From contig NZ_CANLYK010000003.1 in NCBI RefSeq assembly GCF_947495325.1, positions 62,001-126,000 on the forward strand: a DNA stretch of 64,000 nt, in the 5' to 3' direction. A program made the position numbers and the translations under genes. Below, piece after piece: positions 37,105 to 46,268 of this stretch (position 1 is its first letter; every line of letters begins with the position of its first letter). The notes beneath the pieces were generated by a model that saw nothing but the letters and a program-made list of their open reading frames with translations, ran no database searches and was not told where the DNA came from. The DNA comes from an uncultured Allomuricauda sp. Its GTDB lineage: Bacteria; Bacteroidota; Bacteroidia; Flavobacteriales; Flavobacteriaceae.

Positions 37105-38898
37105 TCAACCTTTTATTTCTAAATAAAATGGATACACGTATACCAATGTTCCGTTTCTTTCAACATATAGCTTGGGCATGATTCTAACATCCCCTTTGTT
37201 CAACAGTATATTTTTAAAACTGAGCTGGGTTTGCCCCTTTCCTTCAAACTCCATTTTTCTACTGTCATCTCCAATAACCAATTCTAAATTGCCGTTATGG
37301 TTTAGTCCTTTGTCAAGGTGTACAGTTATATCAAAAGACTTTGTTTCATCAATTTTGGCATCCCAATAAATAAAATCCTTCTTGATACCCACTACTTTTT
37401 CAAAATGAGCATCGTTCTGATTAAGCATAACCGGGTTTTCAAAAGTTGTTCCGATAATCGGTTTAGGAGATTCCACAATATGTTTGGATGATTCCATTGT
37501 AGTAAGCCAAATGTCCATTTCAGACTTCAATTCTTTTACGATGGCTTCATTCTCACCTGAAATATCATTTTGTTCAAAATAATCTTTGCTCAAATCAAAT
37601 AACTCGAACTTATCATTTCCTTCATCATCCTGACCTACGCCCACAAGTTTTAGGTTTCCTTTTCGGGTAGATACATTTCTGTACCTCACGGGAGCGGTTC
37701 TTGACCAGTATCGATTTATTATTCGATTAGGAAAATTGTCTTCCGCCTTGGTCAACAGGGGCATTAAACTTTCTCCTTCAATTTCCAGGCCTACAGGTAT
37801 TTTTGCTCCTGCAAGTTCTGCCAATGTTGGTAAGATATCGTAATGGGCGGCGGGAGCTTTAATATCCCGGGCTTCTTTAAACATCTTGGGATAATACCAA
37901 AAACTGGGTACTCTTACGCCTCCTTGAAATACGGAACCTTTTCTTCCCCGCATACCAGCAATATATCTTGGATGCTGCGGGCCATTGTCCGTCATGAAAA
38001 TAACCAAGGTGTTTTCCTCTATACCCAAACTTTCCAGTTTATTGAAAAGTAATCTTAGGTTGTCATCAATGTTGGTCACCATACCATATACCTTTCTGGC
38101 ATTCTCCCTACTATGCTTGGTCACTTTTGGATACGGATTACCCTGATCTATTAGTCCTTCATCTGAATCCGTATCCTTATACATATCATAGTATTCCTGT
38201 GGAAGTTGCAAAGGACCGTGAGGGGCATTAAAAGACAGGTATAGAAAAAATGGATCGTCTTTGTTTTCTTCCACGTATTCCATCGCAGCTTTTGTGAATA
38301 CATCTGTACAATATCCTTTGGTTTGAACCTGTTTCCCATTACTCCAAAGAATAGGGTCAAAGTAGCTGCTGTCCCTTTTTAATGTATTTGGCCAGTCTCC
38401 ATATTGTCCAATTCCTCCTGAAAGATGATTTAATGTATATTCAAAACCTTGGTCTTGCGGACGCATTGGGTAATTATCACCTAAGTGCCATTTACCTATC
38501 ATTCCTGTTTTGTAGTTAGCTTCCTTAAGCAGCTCAGCTATGGTGACCTCTTCAGTTGCCATCATGGCACCTCCCCTATAGGTGTCGTGTACGCCCGTGC
38601 TCATGGGGTATTTACCAGTCATTAATGCAGATCGAGTGGGAGCACAAACCGGGTTTACCAAAAATTCATCAAAACGTACACTGCGTTCTGCTAGACTATC
38701 TAAAACAGGGGTCTTAATATTGGGGTTTCCATAATATCCCAAATCTCCAAAACCTTGGTCATCCGTTATAATTAAAATTATATTTGGTTTTTCTTGGGTT
38801 TTATCAACTTTTTCAGCACAAGACATCATACTTAAACCTATAATAAATAGGCTTATTATTATTAACTTCATTACTGTCGTGTGTTGTAAAAACTTCAT
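37105..38898 (-). CDS. S1-family sulfatase with C-terminal beta domain (CAPTR)
   Basis: A 597-residue lipoprotein sulfatase. MKLIIISLFIIGLSMMSC is the signal, so the true start may be the internal ATG at 38871. It has IIITDDQGFGDLGYYG, maturation motif CAPTRSALMTGKYP (Cys85 from the longer start), GKWHLGD and MTDNGPQHPR. Beyond the sulfatase fold (about 1-470) is an extra beta-rich module (about 480-597, FDITVHLDKGLNHNGNLELV) not found in the other five, perhaps glycan-binding. The target sulfate ester is unknown. Confidence 0.9.
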   Translation of the reverse strand: MKFLQHTTVMKLIIISLFIIGLSMMSCAEKVDKTQEKPNIILIITDDQGFGDLGYYGNPNIKTPVLDSLAERSVRFDEFLVNPVCAPTRSALMTGKYPMSTGVHDTYRGGAMMATEEVTIAELLKEANYKTGMIGKWHLGDNYPMRPQDQGFEYTLNHLSGGIGQYGDWPNTLKRDSSYFDPILWSNGKQVQTKGYCTDVFTKAAMEYVEENKDDPFFLYLSFNAPHGPLQLPQEYYDMYKDTDSDEGLIDQGNPYPKVTKHSRENARKVYGMVTNIDDNLRLLFNKLESLGIEENTLVIFMTDNGPQHPRYIAGMRGRKGSVFQGGVRVPSFWYYPKMFKEARDIKAPAAHYDILPTLAELAGAKIPVGLEIEGESLMPLLTKAEDNFPNRIINRYWSRTAPVRYRNVSTRKGNLKLVGVGQDDEGNDKFELFDLSKDYFEQNDISGENEAIVKELKSEMDIWLTTMESSKHIVESPKPIIGTTFENPVMLNQNDAHFEKVVGIKKDFIYWDAKIDETKSFDITVHLDKGLNHNGNLELVIGDDSRKMEFEGKGQTQLSFKNILLNKGDVRIMPKLYVERNGTLVYVYPFYLEIKG

Positions 38899-38907
38899 TA
38901 TTTACCT

Positions 38908-40503
38908 TTAACTATTCCAATGATCTTCCATAATTTGCAACACTTCAGGATTGTCCTTATCGGTATCACCAAGTGTTTCACGTTGCCTTAAAATTTCAGC
39001 TTTCATTTCTTTGATGACATCTTGATATTCTTCATCATTATAAGCATTGTGTGTTTCGTTGGGATCTTTTTCCAAATCGAAGAAGTCCCAAAATTTTGTG
39101 GGTTGATTTTCTTTCGTGTACCTGTTAACTTTTAATGCATTTCCATAATAGAATGCCAACTTGAATCGTTGACCCCGTATTCCAAAATGCCCTGGACGAT
39201 CACTTGAATGGTCCCAATAGCGATAATAACCATACTCGCGCCAGTCGGCTGGTGTATTTCCTTTCAAGTTTTCTCGAAAGCTATGTCCTTGCATGGTTTT
39301 TGGATATTCCAATCCAGCATAATCTACAAACAAGGCAGAGAAATCAGCATTTTCAATTAAATCTGAATTTCGCTGACCTGCTGGTATTTCCTTTGGATAT
39401 CGGATAACGAATGGCATGTGGATAGACTCTTCATAAATTAATCGCTTATCGAACCAACCATGTTCCCCCAAGAAATACCCTTGATCCGCCGTATAGATAA
39501 CTATAGTATTTTCTGCTAGCCCTGATTCATCTAGATACTTTAAAAGTTTTCCTATGTTATCATCAATCGCAGCCCCGCAACGCATAAAATCCTTTACGTA
39601 CTTTTGATAAGTTTTGTAACGTGCTTCCATTTTGGTTAACCCATCAACAGTCAATGGTAATTCTGGATATTTCATATAACCAGGCACATTTTCTGGGTCT
39701 TTGGAAGCCCTTAGATACCTTGCTTTTAAACTGTCTATTGATTGTCCACGGAAAGACCTTCCCGTTGTTTTAGGTCCTTCATCATAAAATGTATCGGGAA
39801 TTGGGATATCCCCATCTCTATATAAATGACTGAATCTTTCCGGATAATCAAATGGCTCGTGGGTGGCCTTAAAATGACACATGGCCATAAAAGGCTTGGA
39901 TGTATCCCTATTTTCTATCCAATCTATGGTTTTATCAGCAATGACATCTGTGCTAAAGCCTTTGTATGGCATCCCCCCTTCAGTATAATCTTTCCAATTA
40001 TCTTTAGTTTTCATTATCGGGTCCCAATATCTTCCTTGTCCCGGCAATACACAGTAATAATCGAAATCGTCCGTAGGTTCCTGTTTTAAGTGCCACTTTC
40101 CTATTACCGAGGTTTGGTAGCCGCCTCTTTGCAATACACCAGCAATGGTCGGGTGCTTTGGTGATAGTCCTGCTCCCAAGGTGATAACACCATTAATATG
40201 GCTATACTGACCTGTGAGCACCGTTGCCCTACTCGGAGTACAAATGGAGTTCGATACCAAGCAATTGTCCAGTACCGTGCCCTCTTTGGCCAACCGTTTA
40301 ATATTTGGTGTATGCACATAATCTTCCAAGATACCGCCATAGATTCCCCAGGCTTGCGAAGTATGGTCATCGGACATGATGTAAAGAATGTTTGGTCTTT
40401 CCGGTTCAGCCACTTCTGTCTTTCCCTCTACCTTATTTTTACAGCTGAAATTTGTCAGAAACAAGACTGAAAGAAGAACAATAAAGTAAAATTTTGTTTT
40501 CAT
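38908..40503 (-). CDS. S1-family sulfatase (CTPSR), glucosamine-6-sulfatase-like
   Basis: A lipoprotein (FLTNFSC) sulfatase of 531 residues with ILYIMSDDHTSQAWGIYG, maturation motif SNSICTPSRATVLTGQYSH (Cys88), GKWHLKQ, FDYYCVLPGQGRYWDP and YTADQGYFLGEHGWFDKR. The VLPGQG block and overall order are shared with the sulfatase at 43657-45264, so the two are paralogues. They resemble the glucosamine-6-sulfatase/heparan-type branch of S1. Activity on 6-sulfated GlcNAc would fit the GH20 neighbours but is inferred. Confidence 0.9.
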   Translation of the reverse strand: MKTKFYFIVLLSVLFLTNFSCKNKVEGKTEVAEPERPNILYIMSDDHTSQAWGIYGGILEDYVHTPNIKRLAKEGTVLDNCLVSNSICTPSRATVLTGQYSHINGVITLGAGLSPKHPTIAGVLQRGGYQTSVIGKWHLKQEPTDDFDYYCVLPGQGRYWDPIMKTKDNWKDYTEGGMPYKGFSTDVIADKTIDWIENRDTSKPFMAMCHFKATHEPFDYPERFSHLYRDGDIPIPDTFYDEGPKTTGRSFRGQSIDSLKARYLRASKDPENVPGYMKYPELPLTVDGLTKMEARYKTYQKYVKDFMRCGAAIDDNIGKLLKYLDESGLAENTIVIYTADQGYFLGEHGWFDKRLIYEESIHMPFVIRYPKEIPAGQRNSDLIENADFSALFVDYAGLEYPKTMQGHSFRENLKGNTPADWREYGYYRYWDHSSDRPGHFGIRGQRFKLAFYYGNALKVNRYTKENQPTKFWDFFDLEKDPNETHNAYNDEEYQDVIKEMKAEILRQRETLGDTDKDNPEVLQIMEDHWNS

Positions 40504-40527
40504 TTTTCTTTAATTAGAATAATCAGG

Positions 40528-42126
40528 TTAAAAAATTGCTTTTAGAACCATGGGATAACTTCTTCCATTAATAGTCGGAACGGTAAGGGTCAAAGCTGTT
40601 TTTGTCTGTTTGAACCTTACTTTATTGCCACTATCCAACCTTGATAATTTCTTTAGTCTTCCCGGGTTCAATGTATTATCTAGCCCAAATGTCGATATTT
40701 TAATTTCCCCCTTTTTAGGGTTCATAATCATAATGTATAAATTATCACCCTTTTTGGTAAATCTCACTTCATCAGATGCGTAAGCATCCGAAGCTGTGGT
40801 TCTTTGGTTATAGTGCTCACCAGTTTTTTTCTTGGCCGCAATATCATCACCTGCATTTCTGACTTCCCCCTGCCCGTTTTGTTCATTTTCCCCTCGTACA
40901 CTTTCGCCATCACCATATACTTTCCAAGGCCTGGTCCCATAAATAGCTTCTCCGTTTATCTTTAGCCAATCCCCAACGGTTTCTATAATTATCTTTTGTT
41001 CAGGCGGAATAGACCCATCTGGATGCAATTCGATGTTTAGTAATAGGTTCCCATTTTTACTGGTAGCTTCAATTAGCATTTCTAAAATAGTTCGAGCGTT
41101 GTGGGTCAGATGGCGATCTTTTTTGTAGAACCAATCCGTAAATGTAATTTCGGATTGCCATGGATATTCCCGCAACGTATTGCTACCGCCAGACTCCACT
41201 TCATTCACAGTACCCTTAGCCTTTCTTTTTAACAGCATAACCGCTTCAATGGACCCATACTGCTTAAGGCTATTGTTATATAGTTTACGGCTTACTTCCT
41301 TGCCATATTCACCATAGGTAAAATTAAACCCATCGTTATACAACAAATCTGGTTTGTACTTATTTACCAGCTCCAAATGGCGTTCCTGCCAATTCCTTTT
41401 TATTGCTTCAATGCGCTCAGGAGTTCTGCTTTCTGGAATGGGTCCATACAAATCCGCAGGATCCAGACCTTCCCACCATTTTCCTTTTCCATCTTCTTTG
41501 GTGAGTCTTCCATCGTAAGGCACACCTGCTTTTTCTCCTGTTTTATCAGCACCAAAGGCCGGTTTCCACCAATTCAGGAAACGATCATCGTGGCTCGTTA
41601 CCCCAAATTTCAGATTGGCTTTACGGGTTGCCGCCTCAAATTCACCGATAATATCTCTTTTTGGCCCAACGTTTACCGAGTTCCAAGGGTGGTACGAAGA
41701 ATCAAAAAGGTCAAAATGGTCATGATGGTTTGCCAAAGCAACTATATATTTGGCACCATTTTCCTTGGAAAATTTAATCAAGGCATCAGCATCAAATTTT
41801 TCAGCCTTCCATAAATTAATGACATCCTTAAAACCAAATTCTGAAGGGTGTCCGTAGGTCTGCAAATGATAGGGATTTGCCATTTTTCCGAATTTTTGTT
41901 TCCCGACATCCTTCATGTACATATGGCGCGCATACCACCCTCCGCCTTGCTCTGGAACACTTTGTGGTCCCCAATGAAACCAAATTCCAAACTTGGCATC
42001 CCTGAACCATTCTGGGCATTCGTACTGCGCTGCAAGTTCATCCCATGTTAATTCTTGCTGTTGCGCAAAAACAATATTTGCAACAGACACAAACAGAAGA
42101 AAACTTAAAACACCAAAATACTTCAT
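40528..42126 (-). CDS. GH29 alpha-L-fucosidase-like enzyme
   Basis: A second GH29, longer and divergent from the other. Signal peptide MKYFGVLSFLLFVSVANIVFAQ; the ORF track starts at TTG 42138, while ATGs at 42135 and 42126 are available. It has AKFGIWFHWGPQSVPEQGGG, YIVALANHHDHFDLFDS and likely nucleophile Asp in PDLLYNDGFNF (about residue 265). The barrel ends NGNLLLNIELHPDGSIPPEQ. A basic, low-complexity insertion (about 415-445, DDIAAKKKTGEHYNQRTT) precedes the C-terminal beta domain. Flanked by sulfatases on both sides; activity on sulfated or internal fucose is a possible specialisation. Confidence 0.9.
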   Translation of the reverse strand: MKYFGVLSFLLFVSVANIVFAQQQELTWDELAAQYECPEWFRDAKFGIWFHWGPQSVPEQGGGWYARHMYMKDVGKQKFGKMANPYHLQTYGHPSEFGFKDVINLWKAEKFDADALIKFSKENGAKYIVALANHHDHFDLFDSSYHPWNSVNVGPKRDIIGEFEAATRKANLKFGVTSHDDRFLNWWKPAFGADKTGEKAGVPYDGRLTKEDGKGKWWEGLDPADLYGPIPESRTPERIEAIKRNWQERHLELVNKYKPDLLYNDGFNFTYGEYGKEVSRKLYNNSLKQYGSIEAVMLLKRKAKGTVNEVESGGSNTLREYPWQSEITFTDWFYKKDRHLTHNARTILEMLIEATSKNGNLLLNIELHPDGSIPPEQKIIIETVGDWLKINGEAIYGTRPWKVYGDGESVRGENEQNGQGEVRNAGDDIAAKKKTGEHYNQRTTASDAYASDEVRFTKKGDNLYIMIMNPKKGEIKISTFGLDNTLNPGRLKKLSRLDSGNKVRFKQTKTALTLTVPTINGRSYPMVLKAIF

Positions 42127-42138
42127 GCCAAACATCAA

Positions 42139-43650
42139 TTATCTAAACCTATAAGCTTCAGGATTCTCAAAAAGTCCAAACTCCTTTTTCGTCAGGTCAG
42201 CTGGATCTCCTGTTTCTACGATTAGCTTTTTCAACTCATTCATTAAATCATCTTTTACAGCAGCATAATTTTCATCTTCAATTAAGTTAGATAATTCCCA
42301 AGGGTCATTTCTTAAATCGAACAACTGATAGGTATATACATCATGCTTTGCGCTTACTATCAATTTATAGTCTCCTTTTCTAACGGCCCTATGTCCGCCG
42401 CCAGGATTATGTTTTGCTTTTTTATTTAACAAATCACCGGGCCATGAATTATACGCATACATCATACTGTTTCTTACGGTCTTGGTCTCGTCCTTGATTA
42501 CCGGTGTTAAATCTTTGGTTTGAACGGACTCTGGTATTTCCAATCCCGTTAAACCGCAAAGTGTTGGGAAAACATCGTGTAGATAAGCCAAGGCATCGAC
42601 CTTTGTGTTTTGCGGTATATTGGGACCACAGAAAACCAATGGAACACCCACACTATGCTCATATACATTTTGTTTGCCCAATAACCCATGCTGGCCAACT
42701 GCCAGTCCATTATCTCCAGAGAAAACAATGATAGTATTTTTACTTTGTCCTGAATCTTCCAATGCTTTTACTATGCGTCCAATTTGAGCATCGGTAGCTG
42801 TAATCATAGCATAATAATCTGAGATTTCTCTTTTAACAATAGAGTCTGTTCGTGGAAAAGGTGCTAAACGTTCATCTCTAATTTTTTCATCTGCAATTTC
42901 AAAAGGATGTTCCGGCATAAAGTTTTTTGGCAGCTCAATGGAGTCGGTAGGGTACAGTTCATGATATTCTTGAGGGGCAGTTCTAGGGTCATGGGGAGTA
43001 GTAAAGGAGACATACATTAAAAAAGGATTTCCCTCCGAATAATCCTCAAGAAAATCGACAGCAGCATCAGCAAAAACCTCACTACTAAACTTTTCCTTTT
43101 GTTGATACGGTTCTGACCAACCTGTTTCTGGTGCATAATCCTTCACTTTTGTCCCAAAATGTGTCGTCATACCTCCTAAAAAAGCTGATTTCACATGATG
43201 AAAACCGCGTTCTACCCATTCCATACCATTATGTTGTTTACCCGTAGCAAATGTGGTATATCCGTTAGCCTTGAAATACTCAGGAAAGGTAAGCTTGTTA
43301 CTTTTTCCCCTATCCTTCAACGGGAAAGCAAATTGGGCATATACATTTGGTTCTATATTAAAATAGTGCCTCCCTGTCATTAACATGGCCCTACTTGGAG
43401 AACAGACTGCAGCCGTTGTAGCCCCTAGAATATAAGCATTGGTAAATGATGTTCCGTTTTCAACCAATGTATCCATATTTGGAGTTAGAACATTGTACTT
43501 ATTCATGGCTCCAATAGTGCCCGCACGTTGATCATCTGTAAATAGAAACAGGATATTTGGTTTTTTTGCTATTTCCGGAACCCTTTGTTCTTTGCACCCA
43601 ACAAGTAAAATGAAAATCGACAAAGCCAAGAATTTCATTACGTATTGCAT
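42139..43650 (-). CDS. S1-family sulfatase (CSPSR), iduronate/choline-sulfatase-like branch
   Basis: A lipoprotein (FILLVGC) of 503 residues; MQYVMKFLALSIF could also start at the internal ATG at 43638. It has LFLFTDDQRAGTIGAMN, maturation motif AAVCSPSRAMLMTGRHYF (Cys83), GKQHNG in place of the usual GKWHLG, and FSGDNGLAVGQHGLLGKQN. The TTPHDPRTAPQEYHELY block is typical of this branch. Changing Trp-His to Gln-His in the active-site segment sets it apart from the other five and hints at a different sulfated residue. Confidence 0.9.
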   Translation of the reverse strand: MQYVMKFLALSIFILLVGCKEQRVPEIAKKPNILFLFTDDQRAGTIGAMNKYNVLTPNMDTLVENGTSFTNAYILGATTAAVCSPSRAMLMTGRHYFNIEPNVYAQFAFPLKDRGKSNKLTFPEYFKANGYTTFATGKQHNGMEWVERGFHHVKSAFLGGMTTHFGTKVKDYAPETGWSEPYQQKEKFSSEVFADAAVDFLEDYSEGNPFLMYVSFTTPHDPRTAPQEYHELYPTDSIELPKNFMPEHPFEIADEKIRDERLAPFPRTDSIVKREISDYYAMITATDAQIGRIVKALEDSGQSKNTIIVFSGDNGLAVGQHGLLGKQNVYEHSVGVPLVFCGPNIPQNTKVDALAYLHDVFPTLCGLTGLEIPESVQTKDLTPVIKDETKTVRNSMMYAYNSWPGDLLNKKAKHNPGGGHRAVRKGDYKLIVSAKHDVYTYQLFDLRNDPWELSNLIEDENYAAVKDDLMNELKKLIVETGDPADLTKKEFGLFENPEAYRFR

Positions 43651-43656
43651 TGTTCC

Positions 43657-45264
43657 TTATTTTTTTAAGTTTTTTGATTTTAAGAATTTCTCCAAATGCA
43701 TTTCATCCAACTCGTCGCTATCGCCGTATTTTGTTCGCATTTCTTTCAGACGTTCGTGCATAACTTTCTGGACATCTGAATAGGATACATCATTATAAAC
43801 ATTGGTCATTTCTGAAGGGTCCTTTTCAAGGTCATACAATTCCCAATGGTCTATGTCATAATAAAAATGAATCAATTTGTAGCGATCTGTCCTAACCCCA
43901 TAATGACGTTTCACGTGGTGTTCTGCCGGAAACTCATAGTAAGTATAATAAATGGCATCCCTCCATTCACTTGCTTTGCCATTGACCAATTGTCTAAACG
44001 ATTCTCCTTGAATCTCCTCCGAAATTTCTGCTCCTGCATAATCCAAAAATGTTGGGGCAAAATCCAAGTTTTGAACCATTTCATCAACAACAGTTCCAGG
44101 TTTTATTTCTTTGGGATATTTCATGAGCAAGGGTGTTCGAAAGGATTCTTCATACATAAATCGTTTATCGAACCACCCATGTTCCCCCAAATAGAAACCT
44201 TGGTCCGAAGTGTACACCACGATGGTGTTTTCCTCCAATCCATTTTCTTTTAGATAATCCAGAACCTCTCCAACTCCATCATCCACAGATTGAATTGTAC
44301 GCAAATAATCTTGCATGTATCTGTTGTACTTCCAGAGAGCCAACTCTTTTCCTTCTAGGTTTCTCGATTTAAAGTCGGCAATAACAGGGTCGTAATAGGC
44401 ATCCCAAGACTCTTTCTGCCCATCAGTCATTCTGTTATACCTTCCCTGAAAAGAATTTCGGTATTTGGTCTGAATCTCTCCTTCTTTGTCCAACATCTTA
44501 AGGTCATACACTAAATCCATGTCTCTGTAAATTCCCATTTCGTGGGCTGCAGCGGCAGGCCTACCTTCATAATTGTCAAAAAAATTAGCTGGGGGCTCAA
44601 AAGTCTTATCATCAAATAAGTGAAAGTATTTTTCCTCGGGCATCCATGTTCTGTGTGGTGCTTTTTGGTGATATAACAATAGAAAGGGTTTATCTTTTTC
44701 TCTTTTGGTCTCTAACCAATCCAATGCAATGTCCGTGGTTACCTTGGTTACATAGCCTGGGTAATTCTTTTTTACGCCGTTTTCGATAAAATCTGGAGAG
44801 TAGTATTGTCCTTGTCCCGGTAATACATTGCTGTAATCAAATCCTTGGGGCAATCCCTTTAAATGGATTTTTCCTATCAAAGCAGTTTGATAACCAGACG
44901 CTTGCAATGTTTTTGCAAAGTTTTCTTGATCCCAATTAAATGCATTGATATTGTCCACCTTTCCATTCACATAACTATGTTTACCCGTAAGCATCACTGC
45001 CCTACTTGGCGCACAAATGGAATTCGTAACAAACCCTTTGTTAAAAATAGCTCCCTCTTTTGCAATTCTATCAATATTGGGAGTATTGTTCAATCCATGT
45101 CCATAAGCGCTAATGGCTTGATAGGCATGGTCATCACTCATAATAAACACAATATTGGGTCTTGGCGTTTTTTCCTCTTTAACCGTTTTGCAAGACATAA
45201 AGGTCAAGGCAAAACATAAAATGATGAAGGGTTTTTCTAGGATTGATTGCCATAAACTTTTCAT
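43657..45264 (-). CDS. S1-family sulfatase (CAPSR), glucosamine-6-sulfatase-like
   Basis: A lipoprotein (FALTFMSC). I start at ATG 45264 (MKSLWQSILEKPF); the ORF track uses a TTG nine codons upstream. It has IVFIMSDDHAYQAISAYG, maturation motif SICAPSRAVMLTGKHSYVNG, GKIHLKG, VLPGQGQYYSPDFI and YTSDQGFYLGEHGWFDKR. The VLPGQG-YY-PDFI block is a hallmark I associate with bacterial GlcNAc-6-O-sulfatases of S1. It is a paralogue of the sulfatase at 38908-40503. It lies 3 bp after GH130. Confidence 0.9.
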   Translation of the reverse strand: MKSLWQSILEKPFIILCFALTFMSCKTVKEEKTPRPNIVFIMSDDHAYQAISAYGHGLNNTPNIDRIAKEGAIFNKGFVTNSICAPSRAVMLTGKHSYVNGKVDNINAFNWDQENFAKTLQASGYQTALIGKIHLKGLPQGFDYSNVLPGQGQYYSPDFIENGVKKNYPGYVTKVTTDIALDWLETKREKDKPFLLLYHQKAPHRTWMPEEKYFHLFDDKTFEPPANFFDNYEGRPAAAAHEMGIYRDMDLVYDLKMLDKEGEIQTKYRNSFQGRYNRMTDGQKESWDAYYDPVIADFKSRNLEGKELALWKYNRYMQDYLRTIQSVDDGVGEVLDYLKENGLEENTIVVYTSDQGFYLGEHGWFDKRFMYEESFRTPLLMKYPKEIKPGTVVDEMVQNLDFAPTFLDYAGAEISEEIQGESFRQLVNGKASEWRDAIYYTYYEFPAEHHVKRHYGVRTDRYKLIHFYYDIDHWELYDLEKDPSEMTNVYNDVSYSDVQKVMHERLKEMRTKYGDSDELDEMHLEKFLKSKNLKK

Positions 45265-45294
45265 ATTGGAATCTTTACATTTTTCGTTCAATTA

Positions 45295-46260
45295 CTAAAG
45301 ACTATTTTCCTTGGTAAACTGAATTACCTCGCTCAATCTTCCAAAAGCAAGGGCAACAACCGTATCTGCCGCTCCATAATAGATTGCAAGTTTGTCATCC
45401 TCAGTATCGTGAAGCGCAGCACACGGAAAAACTACGTTGGGTACATCCCCAACTTGCTCATATAATTCTGATGGACCCAACAAGTAAGGTTGTGTTCTAT
45501 ATTTCACCATATCTGGTTGATGTTCATCCAAAATGGCAGCTCCCATAGCATATCGGAATCCGTTACACGTATTTATAACTCCGTGATACAACATTAACCA
45601 GCCATCGTTTGTGAGAATAGGAATTGGCCCCGCTCCTACTTTTGTGCATTGCCAAGCGCTATCCTCAAAATTCGTTGCCTTCATCACACAGCGATGCTCC
45701 CCCCAATATTTCATATCTGGGCTGTAACTTATATAGATATCTCCAAATGGAGTGTGCCCATTATCACTTGGTCGGCTCAACATGGCATATTTGCCATTGA
45801 TTTTTTTGGGAAACAATACTCCATTTCTATTGAAAGGTAGAAAAGCATTTTCACACTGAAAAAATTCCTTGAAATCAAAGGTATAGCCAATTCCAATGGT
45901 AGGACCATGATAACCGTTGCACCAGGTAATCCAATACCTATCCTCTATAAAAACAACCCGTGGATCGTATTTATAATCGGAATCTATCATTTGGGTATTA
46001 CCAGCTTTCATTTGTATGGGGTCATGGTTTATATCCCAATGGATACCATCCTTACTGAAACCAGCAAAAATGTTCATCTGAACAGCTTTGTTGTCGCATC
46101 TAAAAACACCTGCAAAACTATCTTTATATCTTACAACAGCACTGTTGAAAATGCTATTGGATGAAGGAATTGCATATCTATCTATTATTGGGTTGGCATT
46201 GTAGCGCCATAAAACATCTTTGCAATTATTGGGCTTATCCTGCCAAGGAATCAAATTCAT
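45295..46260 (-). CDS. GH130 mannoside phosphorylase (GH130_2-like)
   Basis: A five-bladed propeller enzyme of 321 residues with no signal peptide, hence cytoplasmic. The opening [20 protein letters not shown] and [20 protein letters not shown], plus [20 protein letters not shown] with the catalytic Asp and [20 protein letters not shown], resemble the phosphorylases acting on beta-1,4-mannosyl-GlcNAc (as I recall the B. theta BT1033 type). It would convert the imported core disaccharide to mannose-1-phosphate plus GlcNAc. It is next to the only inner-membrane symporter of the cluster. Hydrolytic GH130 subfamilies remain an alternative. Confidence 0.85.
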   Translation of the reverse strand: MNLIPWQDKPNNCKDVLWRYNANPIIDRYAIPSSNSIFNSAVVRYKDSFAGVFRCDNKAVQMNIFAGFSKDGIHWDINHDPIQMKAGNTQMIDSDYKYDPRVVFIEDRYWITWCNGYHGPTIGIGYTFDFKEFFQCENAFLPFNRNGVLFPKKINGKYAMLSRPSDNGHTPFGDIYISYSPDMKYWGEHRCVMKATNFEDSAWQCTKVGAGPIPILTNDGWLMLYHGVINTCNGFRYAMGAAILDEHQPDMVKYRTQPYLLGPSELYEQVGDVPNVVFPCAALHDTEDDKLAIYYGAADTVVALAFGRLSEVIQFTKENSL

Positions 46261-46268
46261 ATGTGTTC

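Noticed and set aside
38640-38665. GGGTTTACCAAAAATTC, resembling an alginate operator half-site
   Set aside because: It is a single imperfect unit inside a sulfatase coding sequence, without the tandem partner or a -7 box.
41377-41814. 145-aa plus-strand ORF
   Set aside because: It lies antisense within the GH29 gene, has no recognisable domain or signal peptide, and its composition fits a shadow reading frame.
43846-44253. 135-aa plus-strand ORF
   Set aside because: Antisense to a clearly coding sulfatase gene; rich in Cys/Phe/Ile as expected from reverse reading; no domain recognised.
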